Position numbers and translations under genes: made by a program
Notes under the pieces: generated by a model
The model's input: the letters and a program-made list of their open reading frames with translations, nothing else
Database searches by the model: none
Told to the model about the DNA's origin: nothing
Part shown: piece after piece, positions 1 to 10,069 of the stretch
Layout of the letters: the number at the start of each line of letters is the position of its first letter
Numbering within the stretch: position 1 is the stretch's first letter
Assembly: GCA_024867545.1 (NCBI GenBank)
Contig: JANFNE010000005.1
Span: 1,054,001 to 1,118,000 of the forward strand
Direction of reading: 5' to 3'
From: Phytopythium helicoides
Lineage: Eukaryota; Oomycota; Peronosporomycetes; Pythiales; Pythiaceae
Length of the DNA: 64,000 nt

Positions 1-162
1 GCCGCCGCCATGGTCGATGCCGAGTCGCCTGAGTGGCGCTCGGGCCTGCGCTCTTGTCGATATTGCATATATAGCCGTAGACAGCCCCACTTCTTTCGGA
101 AAGCGGCTGGCGTTCTCCACCGCCGCCGCGTTGAAGAAGCCGCCGACGACCCGAGAAAGGCC

Positions 163-1520
163 ATGGCGGACGCGCTCGGCGCGGGCTTCCGCGAGTTCTG
201 CGGCGGCGTGCAGCACGCCGTGTCACTGCACCGCATCCTGCTCTTCTTCCTCAACTCGCGGCTCATCTGCGTGTCGAGCGCCAAGGTGCGCGGCTCTCGG
301 CGGCCGTCGAGCCGAGGCGAGAACTGACCGAACGCGGTCTTGTCGTGCCCCGCAGTGCTTCGTGCTCAACGGCCTCATCTTCCTCGGCAGCATCTTCTTC
401 TTCGACCTGGCAGTGATCCCCGTCATCCACCTCTTCGGCGAGATCCTGCAGCAGACCTTCTCCTTTGGGTAGGCGTCGAGGAGTTGGGCGGAGAGTTGTC
501 AATCTGACGCTAGCTTGTGGCATTTCCCCCAGCTCCAGCCAGGCGGACGACGTGCGCGACCGGGTTGATGGATTCGTGTTCCTGCTCTACCAAGTGCTGT
601 GGATGTATCCGATCTACTGCATCAGCTTCATACTCAACACCATCTGGTACCAAGAGATCGCCGACGACGGTAACAGCTTCGTCGCTTTCATGACTGACGT
701 GGGTTGATAAGCTTATGCTGTTCGTGGTTGTACAAGCATACATGCAGCTTCACGGTAAACCTGCGCCGACGCCAGTAGCGGACATGATTCGGTGGGGCTA
801 ATGCACTTGGTCAATCACATACTTCCTGATGAAACTAACCCGTGTTGAGCGATGCAGAGATGAGTTATACCGCGCCATTCTTGTTGGGTTCTTCCTGCTT
901 CAGACCGTGCTATCGTATTTGATCCCCGTTGTTGGTCCCGCAACAAGCTTCATTCATCTGAGCTGGCTCTACTCGCTCTACTGCTTCGAATACAAGTGGT
1001 CACTCGCTGGCTGGAGCCTTGAGCGTCGCCTAACACATATGGAGCAAAACTGGTACGTTGGCATTTGATCCTGTGCTGTTGTGGGTTTGAATGTCATGTA
1101 TTATACTTCACACAGGGCGTACTTCGCCGGATTTGGAGCCCCGTTCACACTCGCGACATTTTTTGTCCCTAACTTTGTCAGCAAGGGTATCTTCGCCCTA
1201 CTGTTTCCAGTCGTACGTGGAGTTATAATGCTGGTGTTCAGTCTCGGTGCTAACTTTGCCATGCGAATGGCTGCGAATAGTTCCTACTGCTAGCAATTGC
1301 CTGTGATCCGATCTCCGAGAGCGATGAGCCGCCAAAGAAGCTACCAATTTTCCGGTGTGTTCAGGTTCAAACATTCGATGTAAACCAGACCGGTCTAATC
1401 GTTCCTCACAGGTTCTCTCGGTGGTGGACTCTGCAATTCCTACGCCGTATCGGCAAGGCTACGGGTCTGAAGACAAAGAAGCAAAAGCAGCAGGCAAAGC
1501 CTGAGCGCAAGCGCAAGTAA
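163..1520 (+). CDS. EI24: EI24/PIG8-like ER membrane protein
   Basis: Homolog of etoposide-induced 2.4, a multi-pass ER membrane protein linked in animals and plants to autophagy. Eight exons read: 163-285, 356-468, 533-669, 737-791, 858-1052, 1116-1212, 1281-1354 and 1412-1520, every junction GT-AG with matching phase. Family signatures are YQVLWMYPIY and IWYQEIA in exon 3, and LYSLYCFEYKW followed by the hydrophobic GFGAPFTLA stretch in exons 5-6. These follow the order of human EI24. The C-terminus is basic (KTKKQKQQAKPERKRK), unlike the human tail. The start at 163 is chosen because it opens straight into the conserved helical region; ATGs at 10 and 17 are in other frames. Identification is from recalled family sequence. 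The intron/exon structure is strong and the symbol is by homology. Confidence 0.88.
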
Positions 1521-1725
1521 CAAGCCACGCCTTCGACACAAAGATCAGCTTTCGTTTTGGGCGAATGAATGCATTCTGTAGTAATCGAAACGATACAACT
1601 CGCCATTCCAGCAAAGCTATTGTGAGTCGAACGGTTTCACCTCATCGCATTTTTTTACTGTGTGAGCTCTTCGTTTATAAGGACAGCAAAACGAATAGGG
1701 CAGTCAACAAGAGCCACGAGAGCAC

Positions 1726-3007
1726 ATGAAGGAAGCGTACACCGTGTCTAAGATGCTGAATAGCATCAACGAGGTCATGGCACCGGTCGCCACTGATGCG
1801 TGTGCATCCGTGTCTCTCAAGCGCAGGATGGACAATGGCGTCATGCTTGACACCTCTGAGAAGGAGATCGCGTACCTCGACATGAAATCCAAGATCAAGC
1901 ATGCTGCGCAAAACGTCGCTTCACTAGATCGCAGTAAACGACTCGAGTGGATCACGGAGCAGCGCACAATTGCCAAGCAAGCGTTTGACTGTAAAGAATA
2001 TCAGCGAGCTGCTGAAATGTATATCCAAACACTCACAGCTCTTGATTTTGGCACTACACTCGAAGAAAAGCAAGAGACTCAGCAAAAGGTGCAGGTTCCA
2101 CTCACTTGTAATCTTGCAGCGTGCATGCTGATGCTTGAGGTATGGTTCTGCACGGTTAGCATTGCTGAAAGTCCGACTGTTTGACGTTCGACGATTCTTA
2201 GGAATGGGAAAAAGCCAAGCGCATCTGCGATCAAGCACTAACTATCGATCCTGAGTGCGCACGCGCCTTGCAACAGCGTGCAAAGGCTCTGACCCGACTT
2301 CATGCTTTTGTTGAGGCTCGGTACGATGGTCCTGTTCTTTGATTCATGCAGGTTATGCTATTGCTGATTAGATGTGTCTGACCAGGAATGATCTCGAGCG
2401 GGCCAAACGGTTACATGTGAGTTATGAAGGGGGTTCTGCAGCTTCCTACGCTGTCCATCTAGAGAAGCAGTTTGCAGATATTGCACGCGCAGAGCTACGA
2501 TATAAGCATGCGGCACGCAAACAGAAGGCTTTCCACCGAAATATGATGGCCCTGGCAGTCGGAAAGTTGTACGCAGAGAAGGATGACGTGCCAGCGACTT
2601 CTGTTGCCTATGGCCTTGTCATCGCATCATGGCAACAGTGGATTGCCTCGCTCGTCAAGAAGGCTTCGCGGGCTGTCTGTGCATTTGCCGTGGTCGATTA
2701 CTCGCATTGTCAGTTCAAAAAAGCACATCAAGACAGAGTGATGAATGGAAACCCCCTTCATTTTACCATGTATGCTTTCTTAGCAGTGAACACATTACAA
2801 GAACTGGCGAGAAATTGTTGGGGCCGTAAACTTGGAGTTGATCTGTCTAGATGCGTTGATGATACGATCTGCATCGTCTTGGGACATTCCGCGCCGGGCT
2901 GTCAAGTCACGCTCCCTGCAATGGCCACCGAGTCGGTATTTGAGTACTCCTTCCCTATCGGGCAACAGTACATAAGCCTGCGAACCTATTCCAACCGGAG
3001 GGTTTGA
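1726..3007 (+). CDS. TPR-repeat protein, 3' end uncertain
   Basis: Exons 1726-2139, 2202-2320 and 2386 onward join in phase. Residues of about 75-190 form tetratricopeptide helices: a first unit with AKQAFDCKEYQRAAEMYIQ, then EWEKAKRICDQALTIDPECARAL and NDLERAKRL. This resembles the TPR cassette of immunophilin-type and Hsp-binding co-chaperones, but no isomerase domain is present. A client-binding adaptor role is inference. The open frame runs to a stop at 3007, but the last roughly 90 codons overlap the antisense final intron and exons of the GPALPP gene and look non-protein-like. The true end may be near 2741, in another frame reached by an unseen intron or an indel. No transmembrane or signal segment is seen. 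Confidence 0.6.
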
Positions 3008-4625
3008 TTGCAGTAATGCCTTTCGCCTTGGCTTCCTCCGCCACTTTCTTTTGATGCTGCTCCAAAAGCGAGGGGCCACGGCTTTGCTTCATCTGCTCCA
3101 TTTGCCGCCGAATGTTGCTGTCTGCCTCAGGGTTCGCACTTGGAACAATAGACTCGTTCACTGCTGCACCTCGAGGGCCACCAGGCATTGATGGACCAGC
3201 GACTGGTGCATTTTCTTCTCGAACATACCCCAGCAACTGGCTGAAAATCATTCAGTAATTATCCGTGTTAGCATTATTTGTGCCATCCTGGAACTATTCA
3301 AGAAACACGTACATGTCAAGCTTGGCGCGCTTAGCACGCTCACGCTCTTCAGGCGTGTCGAACCACGTCTTGTCCATAGCAGCGGGCTCTTTGCTGTTCC
3401 GACAAGCACAACTGGTTAGACGGTTGGCAGGCACAACGTTCCAGTTTTTCAAACGCTAGTACCTGCGGAAGGCGGCCGGTTTGCCGGGAGCTTGGCGCTT
3501 GGCTGTCGGTCCCAAGGATTCTTTCAGAAAGGAGCTGTCTGGCATTACGGTCATCCATTCATCTCGAGCCACCGGGGCTGCAATCGAATCGTCGGGCTTG
3601 GTAATGCCTCGTGCACGGTCCCACTCCTCCTTCTCAAGCGCCTGAGCCTGGCGGGCCATTTCCGCCTCAACACGTTCATCTGCCAAGCGGAAGCCTCTCA
3701 TTCCAGGAAGCGCAGGCCCAACAACGTCATCGTCATCGCTGTCCTCTGCGTTTGTTCTCGTATCTACCACGAATACCCTAGAGTTAGTATGGTTGCGATC
3801 CAATCATTTACGATTAAGAGAGAAAATACGTACCAGGGAGAGCACCAGGTGGGGGTCTAGCGGGACCAATTACTGCAGCTCGTTCACTGGTCTGGGATGT
3901 ACCGGCAGGTCGTGAAGACTTCTCTTCGTTTGTCTCGACCTCGACCACACCCTCACCCTTGCCGTCTCGACGATCCTTAGTGGGCTCGCTATCCCCAGTA
4001 AGTAGACGTTGGAATACCTCCAGCAGTGGCTCATTCGCTGCAGACTTGGGCTTTGAGTACGCGCCTTTGGGTTCCCGTAGCTGTCAGGTTCGCAAAGCTT
4101 GTCAGATGGAACAGAATTGGGCATTGCACCTTGGTGCTATCTGCGCACCTTGACGAGTCCAAGGAGCGGAAACAGCTCCTTGAGCATGTCACGCACGCGG
4201 CGGTTGTCGATCCCACCGATCACTGCCGCCTGTCCGTCGTCCACCATCTGCAGCAGCATGAGCAGGTCGCCCGCGATCTCAGGGAACTCGCTCAGCAGCT
4301 CCCGCACGACAACCATCGCGGCCTGCGCATCCGGACACCCGTGCGTTAGTTCGACCCCCAGCGTACCGGTAGGCTGCGGCACGAGACGCACGGCGAAGTC
4401 GGCCTCTGGCGCTCGCTCGGCGCTCCGCCTGTGCTTCCTGTGCTTCCTGTGTTTCTTGTGCTTGCGCTCGTCTCGCCGCTTGGACGAGCGCCGCTGCTCG
4501 CCGTCGTCGCGGGAAGCGCGAGAGCTCGAGCTTCGCTGCTTCCGCTCCCGCCGCCCGCCGCGCGCGTCGTCGTTGCTGCTCTCACTACCGCTCGAGGCGC
4601 TCGAGTCGTGCCGCCGCTTTCCCAT
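2795..4625 (-). CDS. GPALPP1: GPALPP-motif (DUF3752) protein
   Basis: Six exons on the minus strand, in transcript order 4625-4149, 4080-3834, 3763-3463, 3393-3313, 3240-2986 and 2915-2795, all phase-consistent. The N-terminus is a Ser/Arg/Lys-rich disordered tail followed by an acidic helical region. GPARPPPG and GPALPG motifs follow, then ARDEWMTVMP, then KTWFDTPEERERAKRAK. It ends with WNRERDL and an INSKFTAPTISRQFL tail. These blocks match, in order, the C-terminal domain of human GPALPP1, including its WDRDKDL...TRF...FL ending. The function of this family is poorly defined; a nuclear, RNA-related role is often assumed. The extra N-terminal globular segment is longer than I recall for the human protein. 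The gene is intact and converges on the TPR gene. Confidence 0.85.
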
Positions 4626-4920
4626 GGGGCTGGCCGTCGACAAATGGTCTGAGCGACTCACACTAAAGTTTGTAAGAACAAGTCCAGTTAGGCAAGCAGG
4701 CACAAAATCCTATTCGAAATGACCCTTTTGACCAGGTTGCAACTGCTGCAACGCCTCTAGCTCGCTCAACTAAGCTCAGCCATTTGTAGGTCCTTCGTGC
4801 CGCATGCGGGTCGATGTTTTGCTTCGCACTTTATTACTAAAGACGAGCTGGCGGAAAGAGTGCCGCCGCTCGATGCCCATTATCATCATCTATGCATTGT
4901 TCATGCTCCTCTCCTGTCGA

Positions 4921-5525
4921 TCACGACATACTCCCATTCACCTCGAGCAAGTGAGTTCTAAGTCCCTGCAGTGCCTTGTTGCGGTACGATATGCCGTACT
5001 TGACGTCTGTGTCGAGCTCCGCGTAGGTCAGTTGAAACCCCTTCGGCAGGAACACCGGGTCCCATCCGATCTTGTGATTCTCGCCTCGTGGAGGCACGAT
5101 GGATCCGGGCATACGACCCACGAACACGCGCGGCTCGTCGCCCGGCTGCTCGCCCGACAGCGCGAAGATGCACTGCGCGTACGCCGACTTGTCGCTGTAG
5201 GCGGCAAGCAGGTTGTTGAGTCCCTCGTGGCCCGTCTTCTCGAGGAACCACTTGATGTACGGTCCGGGCAAGCCTCCGAGCGCGTTGAAGCACAACGACG
5301 TGTCCTCGACGAGCACGCGGCCGCCGACGCTGGCCGCCGCGAGCTTGCACTTTCTCTGGCGATGTCCTGCGGTTCTCCCTGGAGCTCTGGGAGGTCGACG
5401 GCCTGGTTGCGCAGGTCGAAGGGGAAGTCTGCTCCGAGGATGGCCGCTACCTCTCGCACCTTCTCGGGGTTGCCCGTCACGAACGTTATCACAGGTTTCA
5501 CTACCGTCGTCTTGGCAGGTCTCAT
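4921..5525 (-). CDS. ITPA: Inosine triphosphate pyrophosphatase (one-base frame break)
   Basis: Hydrolyses non-canonical purine triphosphates (ITP, dITP, XTP) to monophosphates, cleaning the nucleotide pool. The Ham1/ITPA fold is clear: [13 protein letters not shown] at the N-terminus, [12 protein letters not shown], then [53 protein letters not shown] and the final YRNKALQGL. The length of about 201 aa is normal. The reading frame shifts by one base at about 5348-5358, between the codons for DIAR and KCKLAA, so the 605-nt span is one base short of a whole number of codons. Everything on both sides is conserved, so an assembly deletion in a GAGAAA context is the simplest cause. The start at 5525 precedes the conserved TGNxxK motif by the usual short tail. 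No intron is seen. Confidence 0.85.
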
Positions 5526-5870
5526 CGTAAAGTAGATGAACGAGAGGCAAAACGAAAGCACGTGCGACGACGGGAACCTTGTGAACTGGGTAAGGAGGAA
5601 AAGAAGAAATGGGGAGCCTACGGAATGGTCGAGTGGATTGGAGGCTAGGCAGATTGGATGAGTGACTGTGAACCAGCCGCAGCGAGAGCCAGGACATTAA
5701 CAATCCATACGTGCTGTGTGGACTTTTGCATCTCCCGCGGATCCTCTGTAGCGTCCAGTAGCTACAGAGTGATCATTCATGCAAGCCGATTTGAGACCAA
5801 CGGTTTGGAGGCAATTGACTCGCGGCGCTTCGAATTGAAGCAACTGGCATTCTCCTCCATTGGTGATCGA
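5526..5870. other. Intergenic, ITPA upstream region
   Basis: No gene supported. It holds the ITPA 5' flank. A TGATCATTCATGC sequence near 5770 loosely resembles an oomycete initiator, but that is not strong enough to call. Confidence 0.4.
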
Positions 5871-6330
5871 AGAGATGGATGGCTACACTTGCTACGTCAC
5901 ACGTCGCACACAGGCTACGAACGTACCCCCACAAGGGTACGTACGCCTCCTGTCGGTTCAACGATAGCCAAGCGCAGTGGAAATGGAAATGGAGGCCTTT
6001 GGCCACGTTGTCTTCCAGCCGAGCACCGCGCGAAAGTCCGTGCGTTCTTCCGCTGGGACAGATACCAGCAAATACCACCACGAGCACTTGGCGTGATATG
6101 ACAAAGCGAGCCCAAACGAGTAGTCGTTCGAGAGTGACAAGCGAATGGGAAGGAGGAAAGGACAAGGCGCAACCAACGAGTCATAACCAACACATCGCAA
6201 ACGCATCCGATCGGCGGCGTAACATGCACGCACGCTCTCTCGCTCACTCGACCGAGGACGTCGAAACTCAAAGAGACGTTTATGAAAGGCACATGCGTGT
6301 TTGTTACTTGAGGTCATCTCACGCTATGCA
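5870..6330 (+). repeat. Fossil leader of the stem-loop gene family
   Basis: Sequence from about 5876 (GATGGCTACACTT) through the inverted repeat at 5922-5941 to GGAAATGGAAATGGAGGCCT near 5990 matches the reverse complement of the leader regions at 33100-32930 and 35770-35640. Further on, GATACCAGCAAATACCACCACGAGCA near 6060 matches the spacer of the tandem array near 33260-33290. The coding part of the family (start MQANLSTSD) is missing here. It is therefore a truncated, dispersed copy in the orientation opposite to the tandem pair. Its boundaries are approximate because divergence rises beyond 6100. Confidence 0.65.
5922..5941 (+). repeat. Conserved inverted repeat (stem-loop), fossil copy
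   Basis: CGTACCC, six-base loop CCACAA, GGGTACG: a perfect 7-bp stem. The same stem occurs in the leaders of both intact family copies. Confidence 0.75.
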
Positions 6331-6410
6331 CATGCACACTACAACAACAAAATAAATAGATAACGCTCGCTCGAGCCGACTGACTCACTCACAGGATGTT
6401 GAGGAAGAGG

Positions 6411-6490
6411 CTTGAGCAGCTAGCTCGATTGAATCGGTTCGATCGGCTCGATCAGCTCGATCAGCTCGATTAGCTCGATTAGCTCGATCA
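6411..6490. repeat. Degenerate AGCTCGATT tandem repeat
   Basis: A run of roughly eight to nine imperfect AGCTCGAT(T/C) units directly follows the stop codon of the minus-strand gene ending at 6488, so it lies in its 3' flank. Related GAAGCTGTT/GAAGCGATC repeats lie in the leaders at 32.8 and 35.5 kb. Confidence 0.7.
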
Positions 6491-7570
6491 GCGCCAGCGA
6501 GGGCGAACAGTGGACGTCGTCGTGGCGACTTTGGGTACGCGGGTCGTGGCCGACTTGGTGGGGGCGGAGGTGGCTGTGGTGGTGGCTTCAGCAGCAGCAG
6601 CAGCAGCAGCAGCAGAAATAGCACCCTTGGCGGCTAGGTCCTCACGCCGTCGACCGAGCGAAACAAATCGCGTATCACGTGTGCAGGTGGCTGTTGTAGC
6701 AACCTTGGCCGCTTGGTCCTCACGTCGGCGACCGAGGGAAACAAAGCGCGTATCACGTCGCTGTGAAGGGATGGCAGTAGTGAGTGCGGCAGCCTTCGAG
6801 GCTTGGTCCTCGCGTCGGCGACCGAGCGAAACAAAGCGCATATCACGTCGCTGGGACGTAACAGCAGGGACGACCGCAATAGCATCAGCGGCTGGTGCGA
6901 CCGGCAGCAGTTGCTCGGATCGGCGACGGCCTTGCGACACAAAGTGGCGGAGCTGAAACTCACGCTTTAGGATTCGCTCTTGCTCGGCGGAGGCTGTGCG
7001 GAAACTTGTGGAAAGCTCCATGTTGATGGCGAGGACTTCGTTCTCGCTCTCGTTCTCACTCTCGCAGCCGTTCTCGCACTTGCAGTCGCAGTCATTCTCG
7101 CTGTCGAAGTCGTTATCGTTGTCGCTTTCGCGCTCCGAGACGATGTTGCTCTCATTGTCGCAGTCGCGGTCGCTGTCGTCCTCGTCCGTGGTCGAGTCGG
7201 CTTCCGTGCTGTCTTCAGCGTCGACCAGGTCCTCGGCTTCACTTTGGGCGTGAACCGAAGTGGTTGGTTGCTTCTCCACATCCTTCGAGGCGTTCACACC
7301 AGCTCCGGCGTCGGCAGCGAGGCTCTCGACCTCCGTGTCGTCGTGCGAGGCCGTCAAGGCCATCGAGGAGGGAGCTGTCGCGATGGGAGCCGCGTGGGAG
7401 GCCGTCGAGAGCAGCAGCGACGCCGCGAAGACCACAGAGACAACGACGGAGACGACGGAGACGGTGACGGCGCGGAACAGCGGCGAGCAGGCGGCGAACG
7501 CCAGCAGGGAGGCGAGCGTCAGCAGGGAGGCGACGGCGGTGACGGTGGCGACGGCGGTGGTGGCACTCAT
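6488..7570 (-). CDS. Unrecognised membrane protein with RFVSLGRRR repeats
   Basis: A 360-aa single-exon frame; I do not recognise the family. Residues about 5-55 form two hydrophobic segments (TVTAVASLLTLASLLAFAA and VTVSVVSVVVSVVFAASLLL), a likely membrane hairpin or signal anchor. Next comes an acidic Ser/Asp/Glu/Asn-rich stretch with several Cys (DCDCKCENGC). The C-terminal half has four copies of a basic motif: HFVSQGRRR, MRFVSLGRRREDQ, TRFVSLGRRREDQ and TRFVSLGRRREDL, spaced by Ala/Thr-rich linkers of 20-35 residues, then a poly-Ala run encoded by a CAG-type repeat. The 7570 ATG is the first in frame. The basic repeat could be a dibasic-processed peptide, a nuclear signal or a kinase site; this is not decidable from sequence. 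Coding status rests on the long open frame and repeat conservation at the protein level. Confidence 0.55.
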   Translation of the reverse strand: MSATTAVATVTAVASLLTLASLLAFAACSPLFRAVTVSVVSVVVSVVFAASLLLSTASHAAPIATAPSSMALTASHDDTEVESLAADAGAGVNASKDVEKQPTTSVHAQSEAEDLVDAEDSTEADSTTDEDDSDRDCDNESNIVSERESDNDNDFDSENDCDCKCENGCESENESENEVLAINMELSTSFRTASAEQERILKREFQLRHFVSQGRRRSEQLLPVAPAADAIAVVPAVTSQRRDMRFVSLGRRREDQASKAAALTTAIPSQRRDTRFVSLGRRREDQAAKVATTATCTRDTRFVSLGRRREDLAAKGAISAAAAAAAAEATTTATSAPTKSATTRVPKVATTTSTVRPRWR

Positions 7571-8028
7571 GACGTCTGGAGGCTGGTGGCCGTGGGAGAG
7601 CGCGGGCTTCGCTTGGCTTGGCTTGGCTTGCTCTCTCGGCGGCGAGAAGGAAAGTGAGGGCTCGGCTGGAAAAGGCAACCCGAGTTGACTTGGCGTTTGT
7701 ATGTGAGGACTTTTTGGGGAAAACCCTCGGAAAGGCCCGTGGCGGCCTGGGAGTCACGATCCGCGGAGCCGCCGAGGCGACAGCTCGCGCCTCTGGAGAT
7801 CGCTGTGTGGGTCTGCGGGACTCGTGTGTCGCCTGCCGTGTTGCCGCGCGCGTCATGAGCTGCTCCATATCCGCAGGGTCCTCCGTGGTTGAAGTGGATC
7901 TGTACCCATTTCCGCCGGACCAGCCGGAACCGTCACATGGCTACGTGACGCGACCTCTCACACACGTCACATGCGTGTACGAGGTAGATCCGACCAGCTT
8001 CCAGTCGACGAGCACGTAGGTTGGGTAT
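7571..8028. other. Upstream region of the RFVSLGRRR-repeat gene
   Basis: No gene supported. GCTTGGCTTGGCTTGGCTTGC near 7610-7632 is a short Pu/Py repeat in the 5' leader of the minus-strand gene. Confidence 0.4.
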
Positions 8029-8073
8029 GAGTTGGAGTTGGAGTTGGAGTTGGAGTTGGAGTTGGAGTTGGAG
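8029..8073. repeat. Hexanucleotide GAGTTG microsatellite
   Basis: Seven and a half perfect GAGTTG units with no interruption. Non-coding context. Confidence 0.95.
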
Positions 8074-8429
8074 GGAGGCTGTCGTCGCTGACTGATTGGT
8101 TCGTCTTGGGACCGCGAGAGCTGCGCTCATGACGAGTTACTGGATGCTTGTGGAGAGTGGAGTGAACCTCGAGTCACTTCCTCGAATGGGGTGCTCTGGA
8201 TGTGCATCTGGGCCTGTATGATTGGAGTAGAAGGAGGACCCCTTGCTTCTTTGTTGCGTTTGGGAACCCACCCGCTGTTTGTTTCCGTCCCTGGCCATTT
8301 CAATCCAGGCTCGCTCGCACACTCTGCGTCCAGGTCGGTAGTTGTGAAGGCTGTGAATATCAGAGAGAGAGAGCAACAAGCCAAGCATGGGAGCGTAACA
8401 AGGATCGGAGCGCCTTCAGATGGCTCGAG

Positions 8430-9270
8430 GGGATCGCATGGCTATACTTTCTGGCGACGTCGTGTGGGCTACACGTCTCACGACCGACCTCATGGAGGTC
8501 TTCGGCCAAGTTTGCTTCCGACCAAGCTTCGCGTGAGAATCCGCGTGCTCGGTCCTCGCGAGCGCTGGAACTTTCACCGCGTTCGACCCTCGCCTCTACC
8601 TCACGACGCACGCGTGCGGCATCATGCAGACCAGCTTCTCGACCTTGGACTTCTGCTTAATGCGCGCGCTTCGACGCAGTCAAGGGCGACTTTGAGCAGC
8701 TGAGCGCCAGCATGGTCCCCGAGAGCGCCAGCGTATTTCTCGCGGCGCAGAAGGTCGCATTGGCGGCCGAGGTGGAGAGCCACGAGGCGAGACTTGCGGG
8801 ACCCTGTGCTGGCCGAAGGTGGGGTGGCGGTGAGGCTGAGCTTCAGACCAAGACGTCATTGGCGATCCGCGTGTAAAAGACGTCCGTCGCCAAGGTGGAT
8901 TCTGTCATGGCACTAAAGGCTGCTACTTCTCGCCCGGGTGCTTGTGCAGGTCGCGCCACATGGCCGCGCTTAGCAGCGCCTACCGGTGCTCTAGTTGTGA
9001 TCTCTCCTGCCGTCTCCCCAGTCATGCATTGAGTCCCTGTCGCCATCCCCGTGGACGCTCCGAGCAATCCTGGTCAGTGTTATCTCCCCGGCAGTGCGGA
9101 TCTCGAAGGGACCTCATACTTCTTCGTGCGAGCACATTGAGAGAAGAAGGGTGGGCAATTAAGACGGTACGAAAGGCTCGCACTGTTGACAGGAGCGTTC
9201 ATGTGCATGTGCGCAAGCGAGAGTCGAGTGGCAAGGCGACGACTCGGTGGTGCTTGTTGCCACTGTTCAT
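8430..9270 (+). pseudogene. Degraded copy of the stem-loop gene family
   Basis: Collinear with the reverse complement of the tandem copies at 31-35 kb. TGGCTATACTTTCTGG near 8440 and TGGAGGTCTTCGGCCAA near 8495 match the leader. About 8665-8800 matches codons for the RFDA..DF.QLSASM.PESA segment and, after a deletion, AAQK.ALAAE.ESHEA. About 9085-9260 matches the C-terminal end (GSR.DL...K...VR.AR...VHV). The middle of the gene is largely lost and frame is broken repeatedly. The conserved inverted repeat of the leader is not preserved here. It is a decayed paralog, not a working gene. Confidence 0.75.
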
Positions 9271-10069
9271 GGTCAGCTAGGCACCACGCCTGTCGAGCGC
9301 TGAAGTCTTGGAGGGAACACGGTCTTCGATGCAAAGAAACCCCACCGGCCCCGCAGCACCTTTGCTTCCGGCGGTTCCACCCACGATGGACGTCAGATTC
9401 TGACGTTGGTGCTTCCTAGCGGCGGATAGACGCGCGTGCTGCCACCCATCGCTCAACTGCCACTCACTTGAGCTTTGTATGCGGACATGCGGACATGTTC
9501 TGGTTGAAGCAGTCAGGTGTCGCCATACAAACGCCAAGTCAGGTGCGGTGCTTCAACGTCATGGCAGCCTTGAGGATCCACGGCAGCAGCGTCACTTCGT
9601 CCTGGGCGGGAACGCATGCTCTAGCGGGTCGACACGTGCGACGCGCCAGCGCATGCGCAACCCGTACTTGAACCTCCGCACGTGACGAGGCATCTGCATC
9701 CGGTCGTGGCTGCATCACATGGACGAAGCAGCTTGCGTGGAGCGCCGGACGCCACCTGCTTAGGGCCAAATCGTGCAGGATGCAGACCGATACATAGTGC
9801 CCAGGACGAATTCCTGTGGCAGGCCGGCTTTTTCTATCTCTGATTGGCCAAAATCCATCCCCAAAGCCTGATTACGCGCTGCGATTGGAGGATAATAGCG
9901 CGTCACCCACCGTGGCCCTAGCCCTGGTCTAAACAGCGATGTGGAGGCTCGCCGCCCCGTCTATAGTGATCGCGCCGTCCGCATATCCTCCACGTCCGCC
10001 AGTCCGCAACTTGCGCCGCGCCGCCCAGAGCTCCAGCCTGCCCGCCCGCTTCTCCTCTCATCGACCGCC
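9271..10069. other. Intergenic, alanine aminotransferase upstream region
   Basis: No gene supported. ATTGG (inverted CCAAT) occurs at 9843-9847 and 9884-9888, about 225 and 185 bases before the start codon, so the proximal promoter is probably here. Confidence 0.45.
9843..9888 (+). promoter_or_regulatory. Pair of inverted CCAAT boxes before ALT
   Basis: ATTGG at 9843-9847 and 9884-9888, probable NF-Y sites. The same element recurs before SEC31, the BRCT gene and in the TTI1 divergent promoter. Confidence 0.45.

Noticed and set aside
9285..9780. Several 60-85 codon frames on both strands
   Set aside because: Short, no protein-like pattern, no splice partners and no similarity to the repeat family beyond 9270.
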